A stretch of 64,000 bases of DNA from Toxorhynchites rutilus septentrionalis. Lineage: Eukaryota; Arthropoda; Insecta; Diptera; Culicidae. The stretch is from contig NC_073745.1 of assembly GCF_029784135.1 (NCBI RefSeq), positions 311,502,258-311,566,257 of the forward strand, read 5' to 3'. Position 1 is the first letter of the stretch; each line of letters opens with the position of its first letter. This document shows positions 21,784 through 32,815 of this stretch, piece after piece. The notes beneath the pieces are model-generated. The model was not told the origin of the DNA, made no database searches, and saw only the letters and a program-made list of their open reading frames with translations. A program made the position numbers and the translations under genes.

Positions 21784-22677
21784 GGGTAAATGAGCTTGGT
21801 TTGTCCGATTTAGGGTGTTTTCACGCAACTAGTAAATGCAAATCTATTTTCCTTCATGAAATTAAATATAATCAAGACGAGTTTTGGTTTGATGAACAGC
21901 CCCAAGTCTCTAGTTGCTAATACTAATACTACAATTATTCAAATTTGTATGTTTTTTAACGATTTTCCTCAAAGAGAAATTATGATCATTGTTTGTCCAC
22001 CTCTGATCATGGTTTGCCCAAAAAATGATCATGGTTTGTCCGGTTTTAGAAATCACCATTTTTGACTGAAAAAAATCGGATGTTCAGGTAGATGTTGCAT
22101 TTCTCATTGATTGTGTTTATTGTCATCATATTGATTCATTCATAGTTTAGGCTTTCTTCAGAATATTGCCTGCCTTTTCTTGGGCTTTTTGAAAGTGTTC
22201 GTGAAAACTACAGAGCGCCAAGCGGCTGCCATAGTAACCATGTGGACAAACCAACATCAGCGCATCGGACAAACCATGATTAGAATTGAGCTCATCAAGA
22301 TGCATTAATTACATGATTCAGATGTATGAATCTGATCCAAATGGTGTGCAAGCATGATGTTTACAATATTTGTAAGTGTTATATTCCAGACAAGGTCTGA
22401 ACACGTGCCAAATAATCATCTGGTGATTGATTAAAAGTTAGCTCAAATGAGGGGCACATTGACACCAATAGAAGGTGGATTTTATAATCGTTCAAAACAT
22501 GTGAATTCGTGAAAATATACTTTAAAAACTACTGTAAATCATGAAACAAACAATTTTATTTATATGTTTTGAAACATTCGAATACCTGATTCGACACTGG
22601 TGCGCTGAACTAGATCATTCATAAAAGTGAACAAACCATGATCATGTTTTCGACTGGACAAACCAAATCATTTACCT

Positions 22678-23228
22678 CACTTGAAATTGCGAATATAATC
22701 GCTTTGCAGTCTGCTCTCATTTAAACATTATTTTATCAAATAAACTTTCGAAAAATAAAAAATTCTCTCTATTTCGATAGATTTTTAGGGAGTGTCCAAA
22801 ACAATTGGTACAAAAACCTCGTAAACCATCAAGGAATGGCCGAGTAATAATCGATCAAATTTGGATAATTTTCCATGACGAAACCGATTTTCAGTCTTTC
22901 GACTTGTAGTAAGACGTAATCCTACGTCTGAATTTCCAAATCAGTTTTGGGTGTTCTCTCAATATTTCTTTCCCAAACACAACTTTTGGTCGTACAACAT
23001 TGACAATATTTCTGAACCGCTCAAAACACAGTGAAGTGGGTTCAGTAGAAAAGTACATTCCGTATCACTCCTGCAAACGACATGGAAAATTAATTAAGAA
23101 AATCAGCTGCGCGTTTCTTATCTCGGGCACCACCACTCTTCGTTAGGTTCCAATAGCAGAGTTGAAATCTTCCAACCCCAAACAGTTTTCGCAGTTCGTC
23201 TTGCAAGTCAACATCATCACGCGCAGTA
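22678..23228. other. Intergenic DNA upstream of gene B
   Basis: It contains a full palindrome GACGTAATCCTACGTC at 22913-22928 and no other recognised feature. Presumably the gene B promoter lies in the last 100 nt; I see no clear TATA box, but GCAGTTCGTC near 23190 may be an initiator. Confidence 0.45.
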
Positions 23229-24694
23229 ATGCTTGAGCTAATGATATTATCATCGTTTGTGTTAATACTCATCACGAGTCCGCCTCCGATCCGCTCCGAT
23301 ATCCTACCGCCATGTTGCAACGGAGGGTACGGCTGCATATCCTCCATGCGTCAATCGAACTGCCCGAGCGGTCAGGTGCTTGTCAGTGGGGCGTCGCTTG
23401 GCGCATGTTGCCCCGGGTGCCGCGGGGGCCAGGGTTACATGAAGGTGTGCAACGTTAATGTCGCCAACAGACGTTGCGCCCCGGGACTTCGATGCGATCG
23501 GAAGTGTCTCTACGATAGGTGTAAGTGTCCGAACGAAATTTATACCTGGAGGGTGTCTCTCGTTAATCATCTCGTTCTCTCAGCGACCTGTCTTCACACA
23601 ATACACATGCAAGCCGAGGGTGAGTGGGCCGGTTGGTACCCACAGTGCAGCCCGGATGGGACGTACGCCAGCAAGCAGTGCCGAGGTGACCGACTTTCTG
23701 GACGCTGTTTTTGCTACAGCGAAGACGGCCGGCGCATATTCGGATGGGATTGGTACAAGGATGCGGAGGAAATGAGTTGCGGTACGCTAGAGTTATGAAA
23801 ATGTGCGATTGTGGTTTTACAACAACACAAATTTCAGCATGCAGCAGACGGCGTGCCAAGCTGGAATCGGAGGGGCGCACCGTGGTAACTCTCCACTGCA
23901 CTCAGAACGGTAACTTCGAGGATCTGCAGTGTGATTCGGGGGTTTGCTGGTGTGCGAATCGGTACAGCGGGAATCCGCTGGTTGGTACCACCGTGGTTCA
24001 AGAGAGCTTGTGGACTTCGCTGCCATGTTGTAAGTATTCTGATGACTTCACATTAACACAGTTTTCCTAACAAATTGGTTCAATTTTGTTAGATAACGTA
24101 ACCCTTCATGGTAACAGCTATCTCCGCCAGTGTGAAAGCGCGGCTTTCGCCCAAAAGAAGATTCAAAAAATGTTTGCCTTGAGGGGTACGGTCGGCGTAA
24201 CATACAACGAGATCCAATGCGAATACGATGGAGCTTTCGGATCGTATAGACTTGAAAATGGAATGTATGTATGATATTCCTGGGCATCATGTTCCCATTG
24301 ATCATTTAGACGAATCCCCTTCCTTATTTTTCAGTGTGTACTGCACCTGGCGTGATGGAAAAAAGATAGGGTCCTACCAAGTCCGCTCCAGTTTGGTTTC
24401 ATCGGTGAACTGCAGTAAGTAGACTTTGAAAGGGGCTGCACAAATGTGGCATAACACAAATATATCGCCTTTCCTCGAACAACAGACTGTGCACGTGACA
24501 CCCAGATCTACAAGGAAGCCGGCATCCCGTTCACGCTCGCTTGCGCAGGCAACGGAAATTACGACTACTCCCAGGATCAGAACGGTCAGCTGTTTTGTGT
24601 CGATGGCGATGGTTACGTGGTGTCCACCGACGTGCGGCCCACCGAGAGCTGCGACAAGTTCATATACAACTCGGAGTTTTACAATGAAGACTAG
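23229..24694 (+). CDS. Secreted thyroglobulin type-1 repeat protein (gene B)
   Basis: Exons read as 23229-23520, 23584-23781, 23838-24029, 24093-24264, 24335-24414 and 24486-24694, giving 380 aa. Residues 1-23 form a hydrophobic signal peptide (SSFVLILITSPP). A cysteine-rich region (GACCPGCRGGQG, CAPGLRC) precedes Tg1 repeat 1 (SKQCRGDRLSGRCFCY..GRRIFGW), repeat 2 (LQCDSGVCWCANR), repeat 3 (CEYDG..YCTWRDG, sequon YNVT) and repeat 4 (CAGNGNYDY..LFCVDGDG). Exons 4 and 5 match the corresponding gene A exons exactly in length (172 and 80 nt). Gene B has an extra 56-nt intron splitting what is one 384-nt exon in gene A. Likely secreted, perhaps a protease inhibitor or matrix protein; the specific role is unknown. 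All introns are 52-71 nt. Confidence 0.87.
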
Positions 24695-25200
24695 TGGAAA
24701 TATACATGTGCGGTCACCAGATGGGTGGGCACAAAAAAATCAACAACCACGTCAAACTCTTCCCCACCTTTTGCTTCGAGTGTGGCCTAGTTCGAATCGT
24801 GTACGAAAACATGACACTTTCGGATACGCGGGGGGCACGGGAACCATCCTCGTTTACTAATGTTTGCAGAAACATTGAGCCAGTAAATGGTTTACAAAAA
24901 GTTTACATTTATTATTGTTGGCCTTGCTGGGTACGTGAGGTTCTGTGGGACAGTGGGGGCGCGCATCGGTAAAAACATGTAATTCATGATGTACCTGACT
25001 CGGCAACGTTGGCCAACGTCATGTTTGTTTATATTACGTTTCCCTGCAGATAAATTTGCCAGCCATTACCCACACCATACGAAAAGGTTATAATCAAGGG
25101 GAAAGGTCAACTGTGCATTTCAAATGCATTTGGGTGCTGAAAATGGTCACAATGCGCTTATTATGCAACTCGAGAGATTTGAGGCTTTTTTTCTTTTGAC
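24695..25200. other. Intergenic DNA after gene B
   Basis: Relatively balanced base composition, but frames near 24694-24972 are shadows or random. No repeat or gene recognised. Confidence 0.4.
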
Positions 25201-25204
25201 GATT

Positions 25205-25480
25205 GACTACGTATAACAGCAACATATGGGAGTGGGATAAATTAGAAATCTACAAACTGAACTGAATTTGGAAATGATGATTTTTTTTCAAAGATCGCAA
25301 TTGATTCGCATCAATTGATTAAAAATATTACGCATCAACCACAATAAACATATTTTTGAAATGCACAATTGAATGATTCTAAAATATCAAGCATTATCTA
25401 CTAAACACGCTAAATCTCACGTTTTGATTGGCCCAATTTATGCTACCCAAATTGTACCGACCAAAAGGGGCAACTAGATT
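25205..25480 (+). repeat. Dispersed repeat of the CATCAATTGATT / TTTTGATTGGCCCAATTT family
   Basis: Diverged copy of the 9105-9440 family, including GGGGCAACTAGATTAACAGC downstream, which corresponds to GGAGCAACCAGAGTATCCG at 9338 and GGAGCAACCAGAATAACTG at 51615. Confidence 0.6.
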
Positions 25481-26159
25481 AACAGCAGAATACGAGTTGA
25501 ACACATCAAAACTACTGCAAAAAAAAACACCGTGCATATCATTCTATCGAAGGAGAATGTAACAAATGACACAATGAAGTCAACACACGCACAAGCTGTT
25601 GTCAACTTTTTTCCCAACGGTTTTACTCGATACAATGGAAGCCTGAAGAGAAGCGAAACATTGCATCGCAAGTCCCGCCCCTGTGTGATCAGCCAGTCAT
25701 TACGGATAAATTTAACTGCTCCAATTATAGCGATCAGCAGTTTGAATGTTCTAGGGCAAAACATCTTAGATGTATTTTCTTTGTGGTAGGTAATTAGTGT
25801 ACGGATTGAGCCGATCCTAGAAGCGGTGTAAAGCTCATCCGCTTTCCTGCGTCGATATTCTGATCTGAGAGTCTGAAAGATACTCCCGCGAGAGCTTTCT
25901 AGTATGCTCCTTGTTGCTCGTCAAAGCTGAAGTGCAGTATCTCAGAACTAGTATGAGACGACCAGCTTAAGTCCTGAATTTCCGAGTGCGGTCGATAAGT
26001 TTTCGGGAAAGGTAACTAACGTACGCCTGATTTCACTTTCTCTAATCGGAGAAACACTAGGTATTTTTATTATAGAAGTAGTACTCTACAACTCACTCTC
26101 AAAAGGAGTCTGAACCGGGAAAATCGATCATGGTGGGCAGTCTTCTTCGGAAGTGACGC
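25481..26159. other. Unclassified DNA
   Basis: Overlapping frames on both strands near 25474-25789 (85-96 codons) have no recognised domain. Nothing else is supported. Confidence 0.4.
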
Positions 26160-26163
26160 TTAA

Positions 26164-26349
26164 CCCTTTCGCTACGAGCGTCGTCTATAGAGGACATCCG
26201 CTCGATGACTTGTGTGTACGAGCGTCGTCTATAGACGACATCAGGGTGATACTGCCCATCGATCACACCAGTGCGATATGCTTACTTTTCGACGCAGTGC
26301 TCCGTTCAGCGGTAGCACTCCGACGGAGCACACTGCCGTAGCGAAAGGG
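26164..26349. mobile_element. piggyBac-type MITE (TTAA target)
   Basis: Terminal inverted repeats start CCCTTTCGCTACG on each side, and TTAA is duplicated at 26160-26163 and 26350-26353. Inside, CGAGCGTCGTCTATAGACGA and a near copy form palindromic subterminal motifs. It is 186 bp and non-coding. The TTAA duplication with CCC-starting ends is diagnostic of the piggyBac superfamily. Confidence 0.88.
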
Positions 26350-26353
26350 TTAA

Positions 26354-28615
26354 ACTGCGAGCATGTATGTCAGCCCGCGGCCACAGGAATTTACACTTTT
26401 CGTGCATAATCTGATCAGTTTCTTTTTTTTCCACATAATCTGAACCATCTGCTTCGTTCCTGTCGCAACTCAACATCATAATTTCGGCAGCCATCCAGCT
26501 AGCAACCAGACGACGACTTTGGCTATTTTTTAAAGCCGTGAGTTCCGAATAAGTTATCTAAATTCTTCTTTCTCGAGGCTACACTTAAAATTTATTTTTA
26601 GCACATATTTTGGCATCCCGGTCAATGACATTAAATGAGTCTAAAAATAACAGAAAATGCGCTACTTTCAAATACTGATATAACATTTGTAAAATTTGTA
26701 TAATCAGCCATTCCATGCCAAACTGATATAGTGGCTCTCAGATTTCCGTGAAAAGCGATAGTTTGTTCCTTATCGCAATATATTAGACCCGTATTTTTCT
26801 ATTTTTTTATTAGGGTGGGATTAGGGATTTCCATCAAAAAATCATTTCAACTATGGAACTACTGAACCGATTCCGATGATCAACACATCAAAATGAAGTC
26901 TATTAGCTATTCTTTTCATAAATCATTTTTCCACTTTTATCCAAAAATGACTTTGTTCAAAAATTCATAAATTCATCATTTGAACTACTGGGTTGATTCA
27001 GATGATCGATATGTCAATTTGAAGCAAATGCGTAAAAATTGGATTCTAGTTGCATAGATCCAAAGCAAGTCTAGTCCCAAAGCATTTCGTATATTTTGCC
27101 ACATTCACAGCCCAGACCGACAAGGATGTAGATTCATGTCTATGCTCTTCTTTTTACTCTTTGAAAACGCTTTCCAACTTATTTTATAATGAGAGTCTGC
27201 TCCCATACATACAAACGTTTTAATGCTTTTGAAAAAGGTACTTTTATTTGCTCATTTCACCCTTCAGCAAACGAAAAAGCCGAAGCTTAAATATTTTCTG
27301 TCAACGCCAGTTAGGGTGTGGAGACGAATGAACTGCAAAAGTTCAAAGTCTCTATAAACGAATTTCATTAATTTATTTATTTATGTTATTTAAAAAAAAG
27401 AGTTTTTTTTAAATTTTTTCCAAAATTTTTGTAATAAAAAACAGTAAAACCTACAACAATTCGGTCAAGGAACGAAATTTATTAATTTCTAAAAATTATC
27501 ATTCAAAAATATCACTCGAAGGTCATTCGTCCCTGTATTTACTGCTGTTTTGTTTTGTATGTTTGTATGTTTTTCAATACCGTGAATTTTGAAAAAAGTG
27601 CTCTGAATTAGCTTTTTTCAAGACTAAAGGCGAATGAACAGTAACAGTTTAAAGTCCCTGTACTCAAATACTCACATTATTCAGGATTCAACAGTCATCC
27701 AGCTAGCAACCAGTCGGCGGCGGTGAGGGCGTCTAAATGGCCTTTCTCAAGGCCGGCAGGTGAGAGTTTAGTTTTTCAAATTGTTCTTTTTTGATACATC
27801 ATCATCATCATCATATCCTAAATATCCCCGTCGAATGAAAGTTTAAGTGCAAAGCTTAAACTGAGCCAAAAACCTTCTTGTTAGTCTTTGGCTTGTTTAA
27901 AGCCATGTACATAAAAATGAAAAAATGAAAAAAAATCGAGAAATTATCCAGAAACATAATAAAAATTCGTCAGAATTCAACGAAAATCGAATCCATTAAC
28001 ACTAACGCCACCACAAAAGCCATCATCCATCAACACCAACGCCAATGACAACACCAAAGGTTCTTTTCAGAACCACACAAATTTTCATAAAGAATTTTTT
28101 TCCGGTCAACTAATTCATTTTCCGGGTAGGGTACCTACTTGGCACAAGTCACATTATCATTTGAAATATTCGAACAAATTAAAATAAAACAATATATTTA
28201 AATTAACAGGCCTTGGTGTAGTCCTACGTCTCTCCAGTTATGTTCCCACATTACTCACCCGTTTTTTTGTGGAACTCGCGGATGATCCACAACGTGGATC
28301 ATCCGGACGCGAATAATCAGTGCTCCACTGCATAAAAATCAAAGGGTATCAACAAGCAACGTAGCCTACCTGGTGGTCTCAACTGCTTCTACCACACGCC
28401 TCCACGTGAGTTGCATGTCGACAATTCATTTGATTGAGCATCAATAAAAAAACTTCGGTGTCCAAGTACCTGGTTTTGGTTTCGAAATCGGTTGCTCGAT
28501 TATAGCTAAGTGACGGGATACGATCAAGTAGGAACGATATAACTCTCCCGGGTCACAGAAACCTTAGGGCTAAATCTCCGCTCCATGTTAGGAGCGGCAC
28601 CCCGAAAATGTCCCA
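26354..28615. other. AT-rich repeat-laden region without genes
   Basis: About 27040-27310 is an inverted relative of 43430-43870 (GGAGCAGACTCTCATT-like and CACCCTTCAGCAAACGAAA-like segments). A (CAT)n tract lies near 27800. A histone-type stem-loop is at 28059-28074, and an 11-bp-arm palindrome GGATGATCCAC..GTGGATCATCC at about 28274-28298 sits in a probable pogo-MITE relic ending GTGCTCCACTGC. No coding sequence is recognised. Confidence 0.5.
28059..28074 (+). other. Histone-type 3' stem-loop, GGTTCTTTTCAGAACC
   Basis: A perfect 6-bp stem with TTTC loop and an ACCACA tail matches the replication-dependent histone 3' end. It is preceded by AACGCCAATGACAACACCAA, which resembles (inverted) the segment next to the stem-loop at 60135-60150. 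No histone coding sequence lies next to it. Confidence 0.65.
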
Positions 28616-28639
28616 AGTCCAAGGCATTCATGGCAAAGA

Positions 28640-30290
28640 TGATTGCTGCAACGGAACCGAAACAGGCTTGCCGCAATTGAAAGGCTGATAGCGGACAAAA
28701 AACGGAGCAGCGAAATTATGTCACCAAGTTGCTGTGAACGTACGGAGTATCGAACTTCAACAGCTCACCAGCTTATGCGAAAACAATACATCACTCTGAC
28801 ACTGTGCAAAGCGCTTTAAACAAAACCGGATGTTCAGACATAACAAAAAAACGTTTTACTAGTACACAAGTGACGAAAAACCTGACTACAGCGAACATTT
28901 ACAGATATCAGCGATACGACGAACTTATGGGCTGGTATATGGAAAACCCAGTACAACATCGTGAAATCAAAGGGAAAAAGGTGGTAAGATGAGATGAGGA
29001 AATTGGGTAGCACCGAGCCTCGATGTAGTTCAGAGCTTCTGGTACAAGAAGCTAACCTTCGTACATCCAAAGATAGCTGAATGTTCCAATAGGGCGCTAC
29101 GTTACCCACTTAAAGTTCCTAAATTCGTCGCTCGTAGCAACACAGTGAACTCATCGAAATAAAGACCTATAACGTACCTACAGTGTCTGTTCGAAATGCT
29201 GAGCAGCATCATAACTGCAAAAGCTTCTGCTCACTGCGAACAGTACAATATCTTCGCAGAAGAGCGGGAAGGATGGAAGAAGAATACACATGGCTACAAA
29301 CACCTGGCAATCATCGAGGCAGCCATAGATGGACAAACAAATTACAACCAGCGAAGCATCAGTATGGTCTGAATAGACTATCGGAAGACCTACGACCGCA
29401 TATCACACTCGTATCCCGTCGGAGTATTGGAGATCTATAAAAATTATCCTGCAGGGAATATTGGTATTGATCCAGAGGGAATATTGGTATTGAAAGCTCT
29501 CTCTGCTTAAGCACAATAACCATGGTTATAAAATAACATACGACGAGTACAAAGAACGCGCGATCAGCACTTTCACTGTTGTCTGGTTGATCGATCTTTA
29601 ATTCCGGAGCAATCGAATGAAGCAAAAAATACCTAGAAGATCTTGGAAACATGAGAAAAGCATGTTTGGCGGGGAGGCCGGAATGCACCATCCGCAATTC
29701 GCACTCTCTTCGGAAATAGAACACACATGTTAGTCATCCATGACTCGATTATGCCAATAGAAACTGCAGCAGACAGTACGTCTGACATCAAGAAGTTGCC
29801 GTATGGTCATCGACAAGGAGTAAGTATAGAACCCATTATGGCAGGCTGCTCCGTTTTAACTAACATAACCCCGCCGAGCGCCACAACAAGAAGACTCGAA
29901 TTGTCGATTGCTAACTGGTGATTCAATGTGGTATATAGAAAAACGTCGTACTTTACTACGGGTACCATCCTGTACCAACTGTCTTAGGAAATGGCCGTTA
30001 CAAGCTGTACTCGAATCGCACTGTTCGGCCTCAATCCTCCGCGACCGATGAGTTACCATCATCGATGTCATAATTCCATTGAGCGAAGATGATCTGGAGA
30101 AGATCCGAGGTCGCTGAATGAGCGTGTATCGACCATTGGCTGTGGAGTGGATTTCAAGAATCCTTGGGGGTTAAGGGAGGAAGAATTATCCCAGTCGTTC
30201 TCTTTGAAACTGGAACTGTACAGAAGATGATTCTAGAAGCGCTTAAGTACACTGAGTATGAAGAAAGGGTTTGCCTACATCCAAAAGTAA
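28640..30290 (+). pseudogene. Fossil non-LTR retrotransposon reverse transcriptase (R4/Dong-like)
   Basis: Fragments of one long protein can be followed in shifting frames: a basic region with IERLIADKK near 28680, a QNRMFRHNKKTFY-like segment near 28822-28860, ENPVQHREIKG near 28945, then AEEREGWKKNTHGYKHLAII near 29260. RT motif A follows, with a stop (29370-29372) where Trp is usual before IDYRKTYDRISHSYP. Next come a GHRQGVSIEPIM segment (motif B, normally QGDSLSP) near 29810, IIDVIIPLSEDDLEKI near 30060 and a C-terminal VVLFETGTVQKMI near 30200. This order is typical of R4/Dong-type elements, which retrotranspose by target-primed reverse transcription. The copy has many frameshifts and stops and is dead. 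The clade assignment is inferred from these motifs. Confidence 0.65.
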
Positions 30291-30294
30291 CTTG

Positions 30295-32625
30295 ATCAAT
30301 TGAAATACTGAATGTGCATCTTACTACAGTGTATCAAGAAAAATTATCAAAAAAAAATTTTAGTATTAAAAAAAATATTGAAGTTTTGAAAAAAATTTTT
30401 TTGGGATTTAGAGATTCAGTACTACTCTAATTCATATTTAAATGTGTTTCTACGGTTTTTCTAGATATGTGTGATTTTTTTCAGTGTTGTGCGGTACCAA
30501 AAAATTTTTTTTTATATTTCCAAATAGTCTGGTTGGGTAAGGGAGTAAAAAGTCCCCCAAACCAAATCACCAGCTGTATGGAAAATATTGTATAGGGTAC
30601 TAAATAAAACATTTTGGCAGTAGTACCATGTATTTGAGTCCTTATATGGTACACCATATGATGTATGGTGAAAAAGGCACCTTTTCGTTTTTTTCACGTC
30701 ATTCTCAATAGCTTTGAGACAAAAATATGAAAAAAAACTGAAAGTACATCTTACTTAGGTGTATCGATCAATATTTTCAAACAATTTTTTCATCAGAAAA
30801 TCAAACACTAAAAAAAAATTTAAATTAATTTTTATCTTTATTTTAAATTAAATTTTAATTTTTTTTTATTTTACATTCAGTACTACTCTAGTTTGTATTC
30901 AAATTACTTCCTACGTCTATTTTAGGTATATGTGATTTTTTCAGAATTTTTAGAGTGTTTTTCGCGGTACAAAAAAAAATATATATTTTCAGGCATTTCG
31001 AAATTTAAAAAAAATATTACTCTGAGACCTACTTATACTCTAATTTTTATTTAAATGTGTTCGTATGTGTTGTTTTTTACACATGTAGCGTATTTTTCTC
31101 TTGAATTTTTAAGACGATGGCGCGATGAAAAAAATTGTTTTTTGGCCTTTGGGCATTTTTTATTTATTTTGAATTTAGAGACCCATAACTGCTCTAATAT
31201 TTTTTAAATTTTGTTCTTCATATGTCTAAATTTTGTCGGTATATTTAGAGCATTGCGCTGTACAACTTTATTTCCCGTAACTTAAAATATATTATATTAT
31301 CTTCACATTGGATTTAGATGGTTTACCAAATTCATAGGAGTCAAAATTTCGAAATGCCAGAAAATCTATAACATTTTTTTTGTACTGTGTATTTATTTTC
31401 TTTCATTATTAGATGAAAAAATGGTTTGAAGATATTTGAAAAAATAGTTTGAAGATATTTATCAATCTAGAAAAGCCGTAGGAGCACATTTAAATATGAA
31501 TTAGAGTAGTACTGAATCTCTGAATCCCAAAAAAAAATTTCAGAATTTCAATATTTTTGTTAGTACTAAAATTTTTGATGAATTTTTTCTTGATACACCG
31601 TAGTAAGATGCACATTCAGTATTTTTTTCAAATTTTTATCTCGGATCTGTTGAGGATGGCGTGAAATAAACGAAAAAGTACGTTTTTCACTATAGATCCT
31701 ATGTTAAACAACATAGGGGTTCAAATAAACCACCAAAATTTCATATTTAATATCCTATACAATATTTGCCATACAGCTGGTGATTTGCTTTGGGAGACTT
31801 TTTACTCCCTTACCTAGCCAGACTCTTTGGAAATATAAAATAAATATTTTTTTGTACCGCGCAACAAAGAAAAAAATCTGAAAAAAATCACACATATCTA
31901 GAAAAGCCGTAGAACTACATGATCGGTCAAACCCTACGTTGTGTCTTAATTTTTGTTTTTACAGGACATCCGACACTTTCCCGATCGAATCGTTGTGGAT
32001 TTCGAATCAAAGCACGTTTTAACATTCAAATTACAGAGAAACTTTTTAGCGCATACTTAAACTTTATTTCACAATTAACGAACAATGAACATAATAGAGC
32101 TTTTATAACAAGACGAACTTAACAGAGTGCTTTATTCCTTACAACTAACAGACAAACTATAGGACGATGAGTACAATTATCTATTGGATCGTGCAGTGCT
32201 ACCAGACGACAAGAAAAATCTCGTCTAATTTTGAGGAAACACAGTCCTGAAATATTTCACAATCCAACAATACATTTAAATATGAATTAGAGTAGTACTG
32301 AATCTCTAAATCCCAAAAAAAAAATTTTCAAAATTTAATTTTTTTTAGTATTTCAATTTTTGATGAAATTTTTTTTGATAATTTTTCTTGATACACAGTA
32401 GTAAGATCCACATTCAGTATTTTTTCTAATTTTTATCTCGAAGCCTTTGAAAATGGCGTGAAATAAACGAAAAACTACGTTTTTCACTATAGATCCTACG
32501 TCAAACCACATAGGGGTTCAAATAAAACGCCAAAATTTCTTCTTTAATATCCTTTACAATATTTGCCATACAGTTAGTGATTTGGTTTGGGGGCACTTTT
32601 TACTCCCTTACCCGGCCAGGCCCTT
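30295..32625. repeat. AT-rich tandem and inverted repeat block, unit about 440 bp
   Basis: A forward unit (about 30300-31100) contains GAATGTGCATCTTACTAC, TTCAGTACTACTCTAATTCA, GGGTAAGGGAGTAAAAAGTC and TGTATGGAAAATATTGTATA. The same units occur in reverse at about 31465-31913 and, after an insertion, 32268-32620. The reverse units are arranged head to tail, giving a fold-back between forward and reverse halves. It is over 75% AT with no credible coding frame. Confidence 0.7.
31914..32267. mobile_element. About 350-bp insertion within the AT-rich array
   Basis: The reverse repeat unit is interrupted after GTAGAACTACAT and resumes at TACATTTAAATATGAATTAG, so TACAT is present on both sides. The inserted sequence (starting GATCGGTCAAACCCTACG) is less AT-rich than its surroundings and has no coding frame over 67 codons. 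It may be a solo terminal repeat or a SINE-like element; it has no obvious inverted ends. Confidence 0.5.
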
Positions 32626-32664
32626 TATTAAAATTTGAGTCACCGAAACACACATTCATTGTTT

Positions 32665-32815
32665 TTTTTATCTGTATTATAGTGACTTTCAACACATTTT
32701 GGCTGGTTCGTCACTTTCACTTCCATTTTTGGAAGAATGTCGGGAGTGAGAATTGAACACGTAACCTTTAGCGTGAGAGGCATGGATGTTACCACTACGC
32801 CAGATCGCCTCCCAC
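32665..32815 (-). mobile_element. tRNA-derived SINE, inverted copy of the 11221-11380 family
   Basis: On the minus strand it reads GGCGTAGTGGTAACATCC (A box), TGTTCAATTCTCACTCCCGA (B-box region), a GACATTCTTCCAAAAATGG body and a GTTGAAAGTCACTATAATAC tail with an A-run. Order and spacing match 11221-11380. Confidence 0.7.

Larger units (their letters stand above)
19389..22677. mobile_element. Long-TIR element with repeated GGTTTGTCC motifs
   Basis: The ends AGGTAAATGATTT are inverted, and the similarity extends over about 450 bp on each side (about 19389-19832 and 22235-22677). Shared landmarks are TTCAGCGCACC, GTGTCAATGTGCCCCTCAT and GATGCGCTGATGTTGGTTTG. The motif GGTTTGTCC, often preceded by GATCAT, occurs about a dozen times in both orientations, mostly near the ends and near 21800-22040. 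No target duplication is evident. No transposase is recognisable. The left side is interrupted by another element, and a hairpin MITE lies in the middle. Confidence 0.7.

Noticed and set aside
28274..28298. Palindrome considered as a transcription terminator
   Set aside because: It lies in a probable pogo-type MITE relic, and rho-independent terminators do not apply to a eukaryotic genome.
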